64,000 nt of DNA from Microbacterium esteraromaticum. Lineage in GTDB: Bacteria > Actinomycetota > Actinomycetes > Actinomycetales > Microbacteriaceae. The first letter of the stretch is position 1; each line of letters starts with the position of its first letter. Below, one piece after another: positions 36,277-44,921 of this stretch. Under the pieces are notes generated by a model. That model worked only from the letters and a program-made list of their open reading frames with translations, had not been told where the DNA came from and ran no database searches. Where the stretch lies: contig NZ_CP043732.1 of assembly GCF_014084045.1 (NCBI RefSeq), positions 2,046,001-2,110,000 on the forward strand. Reading direction: 5' to 3'. A program made the position numbers and the translations under genes.

Positions 36277-37292
36277 GCGCCGCGCGCATCCTCACCATCG
36301 CCCGGCTCGAGCTGATCCAGCGCCTGCGCAGCGTCGGCTGGTACGTCCTGCTCGGCGTCTTCGTCGTGCTGCTGCTCGGCATCACGGCGCTGTCGTTCCT
36401 GATCTTCTCGAACAGCGACCTGCCAGGCGCCGGCGTCTTCTCGATCATCGTCAACTTCGTGCTGCTGCTGGTCGTGCTCGTCTCGCCGACGCTCAGCGGC
36501 AACGCGATCAACGGCGATCGAGATGCCGCGACCCTCGCGCCGGTCCAGGTGACGGCGGCGACGACCGGCGACATCATGGTCGGCAAGCTGCTGGCGGCGG
36601 TCGCCACCGGATGCGCGTTCCTGCTGATCGCGGTGCCCTTCCTGGCCGCCGGGATGGTCGGCGGCGGGGTGACGCCGGGGATGCTCTTCGTGTCGCTGCT
36701 CGTGCTGCTCGCCGAGATCGTCGTCGTCGCCGCCATGGGGGTGGGTCTGAGCGGGCTCATCGCCAGGCCGCTGTTCTCGATCGCCGCCACCTACCTCGCC
36801 GTCGCAGCGCTCGTGATCGGGACCCTGATCGCGTTCGCGCTCGGGGGAGCGGCGATCCGCACCGATGTCACCCACTACGAGCGCCCCTGGGACGACTCGA
36901 CGGGTGAGCCGGTATGCGACTCGTGGGAGGAGTACACCTACGAGCAGCCGCGGTTCGACTACGTGTGGGGATTCCTCGCCGCGAACCCGTTCGTCGTGCT
37001 CGCCGACGCGACGCCGACGACGTTCGACGACGGCTACCCGCAGGATCTGTTCGGGCAGATCAAATACGGCGTGCGGATGGCGCAGCTTCCACCCGGCTCC
37101 GAACGGTGGGATGCCTGCGCCGGCGGCTTCGAGTCGACGCCCACTCCCGAGGAGCGGATGCGCGGCACCGTGCCGAGCTGGTTCGTCGGCCTCGGCATCC
37201 AGCTGGTGATCGCGGGCGCCCTCTTCGCCGGCGCCTGGGGTCGCACGCGCACTCCCGCCCGCCGGCTGCCGCCCGGAACCCGCATCGCATAG
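36273..37292 (+). CDS. ABC-2 type transporter permease
   Basis: This 339-residue membrane protein has about six hydrophobic spans: an early LLGVFVVLLLGITALSFLIF, NFVLLLVVLVSPTLSGNAINGDRDAATLAPVQVT (the ABC-2 coupling region), and later spans to about residue 200. A large exported loop with several tryptophans precedes the last span. It overlaps the ATPase gene by 4 nt. The substrate cannot be inferred; no resistance or biosynthesis gene is adjacent. Confidence 0.88.
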   Translation: MSAARILTIARLELIQRLRSVGWYVLLGVFVVLLLGITALSFLIFSNSDLPGAGVFSIIVNFVLLLVVLVSPTLSGNAINGDRDAATLAPVQVTAATTGDIMVGKLLAAVATGCAFLLIAVPFLAAGMVGGGVTPGMLFVSLLVLLAEIVVVAAMGVGLSGLIARPLFSIAATYLAVAALVIGTLIAFALGGAAIRTDVTHYERPWDDSTGEPVCDSWEEYTYEQPRFDYVWGFLAANPFVVLADATPTTFDDGYPQDLFGQIKYGVRMAQLPPGSERWDACAGGFESTPTPEERMRGTVPSWFVGLGIQLVIAGALFAGAWGRTRTPARRLPPGTRIA

Positions 37293-37376
37293 GGCGCATG
37301 GCGCGGGTGCCGTTGGATGTAACGTGTATCGGCGGCGTCACCAGAGCCGTGCCGTTCAGCGTCGAAAGGACAGCCC

Positions 37377-38750
37377 ATGGACGCGGTGCGCATGCACGCA
37401 GCCTCGGCCGAGTCGAGGGCCATCGTCGATTCCGTGCTCGACTACTCGCGCCGGCGGATGCTGTCAGACGACGTGCCGCTCGACAAGCCGCAGACACCCG
37501 CCGAGCTGAGCCGACTGGCGGGGCGCACGATCACCGACGAGGGGCTCGGCGCTCAGCGCGCGCTGAGCGTGTTCGAGCACATCCTCGCGCCCGCGTGCCT
37601 GACCACCAGTCACCCGCTCTACCTGTCGTTCATCCCCACCGCGCCGACCATCGCCGCGATGGCCTTCGACCTGGTCGTCTCGGCATCCGGTCTCTACGGC
37701 GGCAGCTGGCTGGAGGGTGCGGGGGCGGTGCACGCCGAGAACGAGGTGCTCTCCTGGCTGGCGGCTGAGTTCGGCCTGCCCGAGTCCGCCGGCGGGGTGT
37801 TCGTGCAGGGCGGCACCATCGGAAACCTCTCCGCGCTCGTGGCGGCGCGCGAGACGGCCCGCGAGAAGCTCGCGGCGGCCGGACGCCCGGCTCCGGCGCG
37901 CTGGAAGATCGTGTGCAGCATCGAGGCGCATTCATCGAACAAGTCGGCCGCGAAGGTGATGGATGCCGAGGTCGTGGCGGTGCCGGCCGGAGCAGACGGA
38001 GTGCTGCGTGCCGACGCGGTGCGGGCGGCGCTCGAGGAGCATGGCGACGCCGTATGCGCAGTGGTCGCCACCGCCGGGTCGACGAACTTCGGCATCGTCG
38101 ACGATATCGCGGGCAGCGCCGCCCTGAAGGACGAGTTCGACTTCTGGCTGCACATCGACGGCGCCTACGGTCTCACCGCTGCGCTGGCTCCGGAGGCGAA
38201 GCCGATCTTCGCGGGCGTCGAGCGCGCGGACTCGCTCATCGTCGACCCGCACAAGTGGCTCTTCGCGCCGTTCGACTGCTGTGCGCTGCTGTACCGCGAT
38301 CCCGAAGGCGGGCGCCGTGCCCACACCCAGCACGCCGAGTACCTCGACACCCTCACCGACACCGAGGACTTCAGCCCGTCGGACTACTCGATCCAGCTGA
38401 CGCGTCGCCCGCGCGGGCTTCCGCTCTGGTTCTCGCTGGCCACCTACGGTGTCGACGCGTATCGGCAGGCGGTGTCGGCGACCATCGCGCTCACGCACCG
38501 CATCGCAGAGGAGATCAGCCGTCGCGACGGCTTCACGCTGGTGCGGGATCCGCAGCTCTCGGTCGTGGTCTTCGAGCGCGACGGATGGGCGCGCGCCGAC
38601 TACGACCGCTGGTCGGCCGCGCTGCTCGACACGCAGCACGCCTTCGTCGTGCCCAGCTCGCACGCGGGCCGCCCCAACACCCGGTTCGCGATCCTCAACC
38701 CGCTCACCACGTTCGAGGAGCTGGTGGCGATCCTCGACACCATGGTCTGA
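37377..38750 (+). CDS. PLP-dependent decarboxylase (aromatic amino acid/group II type)
   Basis: A 457-residue group II decarboxylase: VFVQGGTIGNLSALVAARE for PLP phosphate, FWLHIDGAYG with the PLP-N1 Asp, and LIVDPHKWLFAPFDC with Schiff-base Lys293. The HKWLFAPFDC form is that of the aromatic L-amino acid/2,4-diaminobutyrate decarboxylase group and differs from the HKFGYAPKG type at 14 kb. The substrate is unknown. It starts at ATG 37377 after AAAGGAC, 84 nt after the ABC permease, and probably has its own promoter (TAACGT at 37320-37325). Confidence 0.87.
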   Translation: MDAVRMHAASAESRAIVDSVLDYSRRRMLSDDVPLDKPQTPAELSRLAGRTITDEGLGAQRALSVFEHILAPACLTTSHPLYLSFIPTAPTIAAMAFDLVVSASGLYGGSWLEGAGAVHAENEVLSWLAAEFGLPESAGGVFVQGGTIGNLSALVAARETAREKLAAAGRPAPARWKIVCSIEAHSSNKSAAKVMDAEVVAVPAGADGVLRADAVRAALEEHGDAVCAVVATAGSTNFGIVDDIAGSAALKDEFDFWLHIDGAYGLTAALAPEAKPIFAGVERADSLIVDPHKWLFAPFDCCALLYRDPEGGRRAHTQHAEYLDTLTDTEDFSPSDYSIQLTRRPRGLPLWFSLATYGVDAYRQAVSATIALTHRIAEEISRRDGFTLVRDPQLSVVVFERDGWARADYDRWSAALLDTQHAFVVPSSHAGRPNTRFAILNPLTTFEELVAILDTMV

Positions 38751-38788
38751 GCCGTCGTCCGGCTCTCGGGGCATCCGGCCCCTTGCGG

Positions 38789-38817
38789 CCGACACCGGCC
38801 GCGGAGGCCGGTGTCGG
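38789..38817 (+). terminator. Hairpin after the PLP decarboxylase gene
   Basis: CCGACACCGGCC pairs perfectly with GGCCGGTGTCGG, 5-nt loop. Confidence 0.75.
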
Positions 38818-38827
38818 TCGGCGCGCC

Positions 38828-38833
38828 TAGACT
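38828..38833 (+). promoter_or_regulatory. -10 hexamer TAGACT of the UvrD/PcrA helicase gene
   Basis: TAGACT lies 9 nt before ATG 38843, giving a leader of only 2-3 nt. Confidence 0.5.
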
Positions 38834-38842
38834 CGAAGAGCC

Positions 38843-41320
38843 ATGACCGACGCCCCTCTCATCGTTCCCGCTTCCTCCGGTCCTCGCCCTTCTGACGGGC
38901 GCGAGGAGCTTCTCGCGGGTCTCAATCCGCAGCAGCTCGAAGCCGTCACGCACCGCGGCAGCGCGCTGCTCATCGTGGCAGGCGCCGGCTCCGGCAAGAC
39001 CAGCGTGCTGACGAGGCGGATCGCACTGCTCCTGCGTCAGCGTGAGGCGTGGCCCAGTCAGATCCTGGCGATCACGTTCACCAACAAGGCCGCCGCCGAG
39101 ATGCGCGAGCGCGTCACCGGCCTCGTCGGGGACGTCGCCCGCGGCATGTGGATCTCGACCTTCCACTCGGCGTGCGTGCGGATCCTGCGGCGCGAAGCCG
39201 AGCAGTTCGGCTTCACCAAGTCGTTCACCATCTACGACTCGGGCGACTCGCGGGCGCTGCTGAAACGTCTGGTGAAGGAGCACGAGGCCGATGCATTCGG
39301 GCTCACACCCGGATCGGTGCAGTCGCGCATCTCGAAGCTGAAGAACGAGCTGACGGATGCCGAGGGCTTCGCCCGCCAGGCGAACCTGGGCGACCCCGCC
39401 GAACGAAAGTTCGCCGACATCTTCACGGACTACCAGCGCGCGCTGCAGAAGGCCAACGCCTTCGACTTCGACGATCTGATCGGGCAGACCGTCTACCTGT
39501 TCCGCGCCTTCCCGCATGTCGCCGACGTCTACCGGCGCCGGTTCCGCCACATCCTCGTCGACGAGTACCAGGACACGAACCACGCGCAGTACGCGCTGAT
39601 CCATGAGCTCACCCGTCCGGTCTCCGGTCAGGGGGCGCAGGCCGAGCCGTATGCCATGAACGGCATGATGATCTTCGAGCCCGATGCCGCCCCGGCCTCC
39701 GACTCGGGTCTCGAGGGGGCGTCGCTCACGGTGGTCGGCGACTCCGACCAGTCGATCTACGCCTTCCGCGGCGCCGACATCCGCAACATCAGCGAATTCG
39801 AGCGAGACTTCCCCGGCGCCAAGGTGGTGCTGCTCGAGCAGAACTACCGCTCGACGCAGAACATCCTGTCGGCGGCCAACGCCGTGATCGGCAACAACTT
39901 CGACCGCAAGGCGAAGAACCTGTGGAGCGACCGAGGGCCCGGTGAGAAGATCGTCGGCTTCACCGGCTACTCGCAGCACGACGAGGCGCAGTTCGTCGCA
40001 GACGAGGTCGAGGCGCTGCGGCGAGGGGGCATCCCGTACTCCGAGATGGCCGTGTTCTACCGCACCAACTCGCAGTCCCGCGCACTCGAGGAGATCTTCA
40101 TCCGTGCGGCTGTGCCGTACAAGATCATGGGCGGCACCAAGTTCTACGAGCGCGCCGAGATCAAAGACGCCCTGGCGTATCTCGTCGCCGTGGCGAATCC
40201 GGCCGACGAGATGGCCGTCCGCCGCATCCTGAACAAGCCGCGGCGCGGAATCGGCGACGTGACCGAGACGTCCATCGCGCGCTTCGCGGAAGAGAACGGA
40301 CTCAGCTTCCGCGACGCCCTGCGCAACGCGCCGCTGCTGGGTGTCGGACCGAAGATCCAGGCCGCGATCACGCAGCTCGACGCCGTGCTGAACGAGGCGT
40401 CGGAGATCCTCACGCCGTCGTCGGGCGAGGTGCCGCCGGCGACCTCCGTCGCCGAGGGCCTCACGGTGCTGCTGAACAAGAGCGGCTACTTCGACATGCT
40501 GCGCGCCAGCCGCGACCCCCAGGACGAAGCGCGACTCGAGAACCTCGACGAGTTCGTGGCCGTCGCGCGCGACTTCGCCCGCAACAACCCCGACGGTGCG
40601 ATCGCCGACTTCCTCGCCGAGGTGGCGCTCGTGTCCGACGCTGACGACCTCGACGACGAATCGGGCACGGTCTCGATGATGACCATGCACACAGCCAAGG
40701 GGCTCGAGTACGACGCGGTGTTCGTGACCGGCGTCGAAGAAGATCTCATCCCGCACCGCATCTCGGCGGGGGAGCCGGGCGGCCCGCAGGAGGAGCGGCG
40801 GCTGTTCTACGTCGGCATCACCCGCGCCCGCAAGCGCCTGCACCTGTCGCTCGCCATGACGCGTGCGCAGTTCGGCGAGGTGTCGGTCGCGATGCCCAGC
40901 CGCTTCCTGCAGGAGATACCCGGTGACCTGATCGACTGGCGCCAGTCGCCAGGCGACGTGAACTCGCGCGGCGGTATGCAGTCGCGGGCGCTCAACGCCC
41001 GGCGAGCCGGTGGCTGGGGCGGCTCAGGCGGCGGCTCGCAGGGTCGTGACCGATTCAGCCCGCAGCCGCTGGGGCGCAGCGAGTCGCTCAAGCCGCTGTC
41101 GACCGCGATGGACCGCTTCCCCAACAAGGTCACGGGCAAGGTGCGCGACAACGGCGACCTCGAGCTGACCTCCGGCGACCGCATCCGTCACGACGACTTC
41201 GGCGATGGGCGCGTGGAGGCGGTGACCGGCGAAGGGGCGAAGCGCATCGCGCACGTGCGCTTCGACTCGGCCGGGCAGAAGAAGCTGCTCATCAAGATCG
41301 CTCCCATCACGAAGCTCTGA
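38843..41320 (+). CDS. pcrA: ATP-dependent DNA helicase UvrD/PcrA
   Basis: An 825-residue superfamily 1A helicase. LNPQQLEAVTH is the Q motif; Walker A AGAGSGKTS is at 46-54; VDEYQDTN is motif II; VVGDSDQSIYAFRGAD is motif III; and LEQNYRST is motif IV. MMTMHTAKGLEYDAVFVTGVEEDLIPH is motif V and LFYVGITRARKRL motif VI. PcrA/UvrD unwinds 3'-tailed DNA in nucleotide excision repair and removes RNA polymerase or RecA. The C-terminal tail after residue 720 (Gly/Ser/Arg-rich, ending DDFGDGRVEAV) is the PcrA-type RNA-polymerase-interacting Tudor-like region. It stands alone. Confidence 0.93.
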   Translation: MTDAPLIVPASSGPRPSDGREELLAGLNPQQLEAVTHRGSALLIVAGAGSGKTSVLTRRIALLLRQREAWPSQILAITFTNKAAAEMRERVTGLVGDVARGMWISTFHSACVRILRREAEQFGFTKSFTIYDSGDSRALLKRLVKEHEADAFGLTPGSVQSRISKLKNELTDAEGFARQANLGDPAERKFADIFTDYQRALQKANAFDFDDLIGQTVYLFRAFPHVADVYRRRFRHILVDEYQDTNHAQYALIHELTRPVSGQGAQAEPYAMNGMMIFEPDAAPASDSGLEGASLTVVGDSDQSIYAFRGADIRNISEFERDFPGAKVVLLEQNYRSTQNILSAANAVIGNNFDRKAKNLWSDRGPGEKIVGFTGYSQHDEAQFVADEVEALRRGGIPYSEMAVFYRTNSQSRALEEIFIRAAVPYKIMGGTKFYERAEIKDALAYLVAVANPADEMAVRRILNKPRRGIGDVTETSIARFAEENGLSFRDALRNAPLLGVGPKIQAAITQLDAVLNEASEILTPSSGEVPPATSVAEGLTVLLNKSGYFDMLRASRDPQDEARLENLDEFVAVARDFARNNPDGAIADFLAEVALVSDADDLDDESGTVSMMTMHTAKGLEYDAVFVTGVEEDLIPHRISAGEPGGPQEERRLFYVGITRARKRLHLSLAMTRAQFGEVSVAMPSRFLQEIPGDLIDWRQSPGDVNSRGGMQSRALNARRAGGWGGSGGGSQGRDRFSPQPLGRSESLKPLSTAMDRFPNKVTGKVRDNGDLELTSGDRIRHDDFGDGRVEAVTGEGAKRIAHVRFDSAGQKKLLIKIAPITKL

Positions 41321-41351
41321 GGCGGGTCGGCCCGCGCGCACCCGGTGCGAT

Positions 41352-41357
41352 TAGGCT
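41352..41357 (+). promoter_or_regulatory. -10 hexamer TAGGCT of the SseB gene, leaderless
   Basis: TAGGCT lies 7 nt before ATG 41365. Confidence 0.6.
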
Positions 41358-41364
41358 GGCTGAT

Positions 41365-42495
41365 ATGGCCCTCTTCTCACGCCGCAAGAAGTCCGTCGAC
41401 CAGCCGGCCGCCGATTCGGCATCCGCCGAGGACACCGCTTCCGAGACCGTCGACGATGCGGCACCGGAGCCAGCGGCCGAGCCTGTTCCGGAGGTCGGCA
41501 TCTCTGTGCAGGCGTTCCGTGGTGTCGGCGCGGACGCCGGCCCCGAGGTGAGCCTGCCCGCCGACGCCCCGACGCCCGCTGCCGGTCCTCAGGCCCCCGT
41601 CCGCCCCGTCTCCCGCTCGGCGCAGGGGCTCCCCAGCGAGCAGCAGTCAGCGCCGAGGCTCCCGCTGGCTCCGGCGATGCCGCCCGAGCAGACGCACACC
41701 ACCGACGGGCTCATCGACAACGTCCTGCTGCGCGAGGCGCTCGGCGAACTGCAGCAGGGAGCCACCAACGAGCAGCTGCTCGGCGTGCTGCGCCAGTCGC
41801 TGCAGGGCCATCTCTACCTCCGCGTGCACGGCGACGCCCGCGAGCAGATCAGCTCGGGCAAGCCGCTCTCGGTAGGAGTGGTGCGCGACGGAGAGCGCTC
41901 TTTCATGCTCGCGTACAGCTCGGGCCGTGCCCTGCAGCAGTCGCTCCAGGGGGTGGAGGACGCGGCGGCGACCTCCGCAATCGCCCAGCCGACGACCGCC
42001 GTCTACCAGCAGGTGATCTCCGGCGGATTCAGCGGCATCATCCTCGACAACTCCTCGGCCCCGCACCGGGCCGTGTTCCCGACCGAGCTGCTGAAGAAGG
42101 CCGTCGATCAGGCCGACGAGGACATGGCGATCAAGGCGGCGCTCGCGGCCCCGCGCGACGAGCAGAGCGCCGTACGCGTCGTCGAGGCGCTCGCCAGGAC
42201 ACGCAGCTGGGTGGCCGTCAATGACGGCTCCAACGGCCAGCCGGTCGGCATCGCCGAGGCGCACGCGACAGATGGGCGCCGTTTCCTGCAGGTGTTCTCG
42301 CACCCGCTCGAGGTCGTCGCCCTCGGACGCAAGGACACTCCGATGCCCTTCCAGCCCGAGCAGCTGGCGAAGGTCCTCGGCGAGCACTCCGAGATCGCGG
42401 GAGTGCTGGTCGATGTCGCCGGCCCGTCGATCGCGATCGAGCGCGATGCGCTGAGCGCGGTGCTGGTGCTCGGAATCGAGATCGGCGAGGACTGA
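41365..42495 (+). CDS. SseB family protein
   Basis: This 376-residue protein has an acidic Ala/Pro-rich N-terminal 110 residues, then two SseB-like domains (LREALGELQQGATNEQLLGVLRQSLQGHLYLRVHGDA and a C-terminal ALARTRSWVAVNDGSNGQPVGIAEA). The family name comes from a Salmonella/E. coli serine-sensitivity gene and the biochemical role is unknown. There are no membrane spans. It is a single gene on its own leaderless promoter, between the helicase and the NHEJ-type genes. Confidence 0.8.
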   Translation: MALFSRRKKSVDQPAADSASAEDTASETVDDAAPEPAAEPVPEVGISVQAFRGVGADAGPEVSLPADAPTPAAGPQAPVRPVSRSAQGLPSEQQSAPRLPLAPAMPPEQTHTTDGLIDNVLLREALGELQQGATNEQLLGVLRQSLQGHLYLRVHGDAREQISSGKPLSVGVVRDGERSFMLAYSSGRALQQSLQGVEDAAATSAIAQPTTAVYQQVISGGFSGIILDNSSAPHRAVFPTELLKKAVDQADEDMAIKAALAAPRDEQSAVRVVEALARTRSWVAVNDGSNGQPVGIAEAHATDGRRFLQVFSHPLEVVALGRKDTPMPFQPEQLAKVLGEHSEIAGVLVDVAGPSIAIERDALSAVLVLGIEIGED

Positions 42496-42642
42496 CCCGC
42501 ACGGGCTCGCCCTGTCGGAGTTCTCAGACCGTCCGCGGCAGGACCGGCGTGTCGCCCTGCGACATGCCGTGGGGCGCACGTTCGATCCGAGGGTTCCGAC
42601 CGTGCGGGTCGCAAGCCCCTGTGTTCGGAGTGCCGCACCGCC

Positions 42643-42648
42643 TAGTGT
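42643..42648 (+). promoter_or_regulatory. -10 hexamer TAGTGT of the LigD-polymerase gene, leaderless
   Basis: TAGTGT lies 6 nt before ATG 42655. Confidence 0.55.
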
Positions 42649-42654
42649 CAGAGC

Positions 42655-43716
42655 ATGGCCTCTGAGCGAGTGAAGGTGACAGTGCAGGACCCCGACGGCG
42701 AACGTGTCGTCGACCTGTCGAGTCCGAACAAGGTGATCTGGCCGACGGACGACGGCGAAGGGATCACGAAGGCGGAATACGCCGACTACGTCCAGCAGGT
42801 GTCGGGTGCGTTCCTGGCATCCACCGGCCACAGGCCGGTCTCGCTCGAGCGCTTCCGCGACGGGATCAGCGGCGAGCAGTTCTTCTCGAAGAACCCGCCC
42901 AAGGGCACTCCCGATTACGTGGATTCGGTCATGTGCACATACAACAGCGGGCGCAGGCACCCGCAGCTCGTGCTCACCAGGCCGAGCGCGATCGTGTGGG
43001 CGGTGCAGATGAACACCGTGGTCTTCCATCCATGGGCATCCCTCGCCTCGAACACAGACAACCCGGTCGAACTGCGCATCGATCTCGACCCGCAGCCCGG
43101 CACGGCGATCGCCGAGGCGATCGTCGCCGCGCACGAGCTGCGCGCGGTGCTGCGCGAGGCAGGGCTCGAGCCGCACATCAAGACCAGCGGAAACCGGGGC
43201 CTGCATGTGTTCTGCCCCATCGTGCCCGAATGGGAGTTCCTGACCGTGCGTCACGCAGTGATCGCCGCGGGACGCGAGCTCGAGCGGCGGATGCCGGAGC
43301 GCGTCACCACGAACTGGTGGAAGGAGGAGCGCGGCGAGCGGATCTTCGTCGACTTCAACCAGGCCAACCGCGACCGCACCATGGCGGGTGCGTACAGCGC
43401 ACGGGCTCTGCCCGGAGCGCCGGTCTCGACGCCGATCCACTGGGAGGAGCTCGACGACCTCGACCCGAGGCGGTTCACCGTGCGCACCGTGCCCGCCCGT
43501 CTCGCCGAGATCGGCGACCCGTGGGCCGACATGCAGGATTCACCCGGTCGCATCGACACGCTTCTCGAGTGGTGGGAGCGCGACGTCGCCAACGGGCTGG
43601 GCGAGATGCCCTTCCCGCCCGAGTTCCCGAAGATGCCCGGCGAGCCGCCCCGCGTGCAGCCGAGCAAGAAGGTCGCCGAGAACTGGGACGAGAACGGCGA
43701 GCGGGTCGACGACTGA
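42655..43716 (+). CDS. LigD-type DNA polymerase/primase domain protein
   Basis: The 353-residue product is a stand-alone primase-polymerase of the LigD polymerase kind. The catalytic metal ligands are in RIDLDPQPG (Asp143 and Asp145) and in FVDFNQANRDRTM (Asp233); HIKTSGNRGLHVFCP is the conserved nucleotide-binding block. In mycobacteria this activity adds ribonucleotides during Ku-dependent end joining. Here it is not fused to a ligase or nuclease. A separate ATP-dependent ligase gene lies 6 nt away on the other strand. No Ku gene is in the window. Confidence 0.9.
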   Translation: MASERVKVTVQDPDGERVVDLSSPNKVIWPTDDGEGITKAEYADYVQQVSGAFLASTGHRPVSLERFRDGISGEQFFSKNPPKGTPDYVDSVMCTYNSGRRHPQLVLTRPSAIVWAVQMNTVVFHPWASLASNTDNPVELRIDLDPQPGTAIAEAIVAAHELRAVLREAGLEPHIKTSGNRGLHVFCPIVPEWEFLTVRHAVIAAGRELERRMPERVTTNWWKEERGERIFVDFNQANRDRTMAGAYSARALPGAPVSTPIHWEELDDLDPRRFTVRTVPARLAEIGDPWADMQDSPGRIDTLLEWWERDVANGLGEMPFPPEFPKMPGEPPRVQPSKKVAENWDENGERVDD

Positions 43717-43722
43717 CGCGGG

Positions 43723-44757
43723 CTACTGCAGCACGTCGGCCAGGTCGTACCCGGCCACCGTCTCGAGCTGCTCATAGGTGCATGAGCGGGCGTCGCGATC
43801 AGGGCGCCAGCGCTCGAACTGCACGGTGTGCCGGAAGCGGTCGCCCTCGAGCTGGTCGTAGCGCACCTCGAGCACGCGTTCGGGGCGCAGCCGCACGAAG
43901 GTCATGTCCTTCGAGCCGGTGAACCGCGAGCGCTCGCTCTCGCCGGTGACCGCGTCGCCGGAGTCGTCGCGCTCGACCAGAGGAGCAAGGTCGTCCACGA
44001 GCCGGCGGCGCATGGCATCCGTCCATGCCGCGACGCCGCCCACCTGTCGCAGGGTTCCCGCGTCGTCGTACAGGCCGACCAGCAGCGACCCGACGCCCGA
44101 CCCGCTCTTGTGCACGCGGTAGCCGAGGGCGACCACATCGGCACTGCGCGCGTGCTTGATCTTGATCAGCGTGCGCTTGCCAGGCGCGTAAGGGTCGTCG
44201 AGCGGCTTCGCGACGACGCCGTCGAGGCCCGCCCCTTCGAACTCCGCCAGCCAGCGACGGGCGAGGTCGGGGTCGTCGGTGGTTCGGGTGAGGTGGAGCG
44301 GATGCGGGGCATCCGCCAGCATCCGCTCGAGCCGCGCTCGACGCTCACGGAAGGGGAGCGCCTGAAGGTCTTCGCCGCCATCGGCGAGGAGGTCGAAGGC
44401 GATGAACATCGCCGGGGTCTCGGCGGCGAGCTTCGCCACCCGTGAGGCGGCCGGATGGATGCGCTGACTGAGCGCCTCCCAGTCGAGCCGCTGGGCTCCG
44501 GCAGGTCCTGTCGCGACGACGATCTCGCCGTCGAGAAGGCAGGGCCCCGGCAGAGTCTCGGCCAGCTGCTCGACGAGCTCGGGGAAGTACCGGGTCAGCG
44601 GCTTCGCCCCTCGGGAGCCGATCTCGAGCGTCTCACCGTCCCACGCGACGAGTCCGCGGAAGCCGTCCCACTTCGGCTCGTAGAGCATCGGCCTCTTCGC
44701 AGGATCCGGGATGGACGCCGCCGCTTTGGCGAGCATGGGGGCGGGGATGTCGTACAT
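43723..44757 (-). CDS. ATP-dependent DNA ligase (LigC/LigD ligase-domain type)
   Basis: A 344-residue ligase with adenylation motif EPKWDGFRG (Lys29 nucleophile), motif III (FIAFDLLADGGED), motif IV (EGVVAKPL-like GLDGVVAKPLDDPY) and motif V (RTLIKIKHAR). The C-terminal OB fold runs from about residue 215. It joins nicked or broken ends using ATP. Its gene converges with the LigD-type polymerase gene at 6 nt, so the pair is a split version of the LigD enzyme. The protein starts MYDIPAPMLA. No Ku is visible. Confidence 0.9.
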   Translation of the reverse strand: MYDIPAPMLAKAAASIPDPAKRPMLYEPKWDGFRGLVAWDGETLEIGSRGAKPLTRYFPELVEQLAETLPGPCLLDGEIVVATGPAGAQRLDWEALSQRIHPAASRVAKLAAETPAMFIAFDLLADGGEDLQALPFRERRARLERMLADAPHPLHLTRTTDDPDLARRWLAEFEGAGLDGVVAKPLDDPYAPGKRTLIKIKHARSADVVALGYRVHKSGSGVGSLLVGLYDDAGTLRQVGGVAAWTDAMRRRLVDDLAPLVERDDSGDAVTGESERSRFTGSKDMTFVRLRPERVLEVRYDQLEGDRFRHTVQFERWRPDRDARSCTYEQLETVAGYDLADVLQ

Positions 44758-44852
44758 CTCCCTATTAGCTCCCGTGCGACCGGCTGACGCAACCTTCCGC
44801 GTGAATCGCGCACGGTGAACGGTCGGTGAACATCCTCGGGCATCGGGTCACC

Positions 44853-44877
44853 TTGAATCGAAGTGTGTCAATATAGA
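44853..44877 (+). promoter_or_regulatory. Candidate ArsR operator/promoter
   Basis: TTGA (44853-44856) and TCAA (44868-44871) form an inverted pair 11 nt apart, just before TATAGA (44872-44877). This fits an ArsR-type operator that overlaps the -10 and represses the ars genes. Confidence 0.45.
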
Positions 44878-44921
44878 GCGGTCGGCGACGACTCCGAGCA
44901 CATCGGCGAAAGGGCAACTCC

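Noticed and set aside
38600..40843. A 747-codon minus-strand ORF opposite the helicase gene
   Set aside because: The plus-strand frame has all helicase motifs; the antisense frame is low-complexity His/Glu/Val-rich sequence.
42496..42654. Possible tRNA or small RNA in the gap before the LigD-polymerase gene
   Set aside because: I could not draw a cloverleaf or an acceptor stem with T-loop; no further support.
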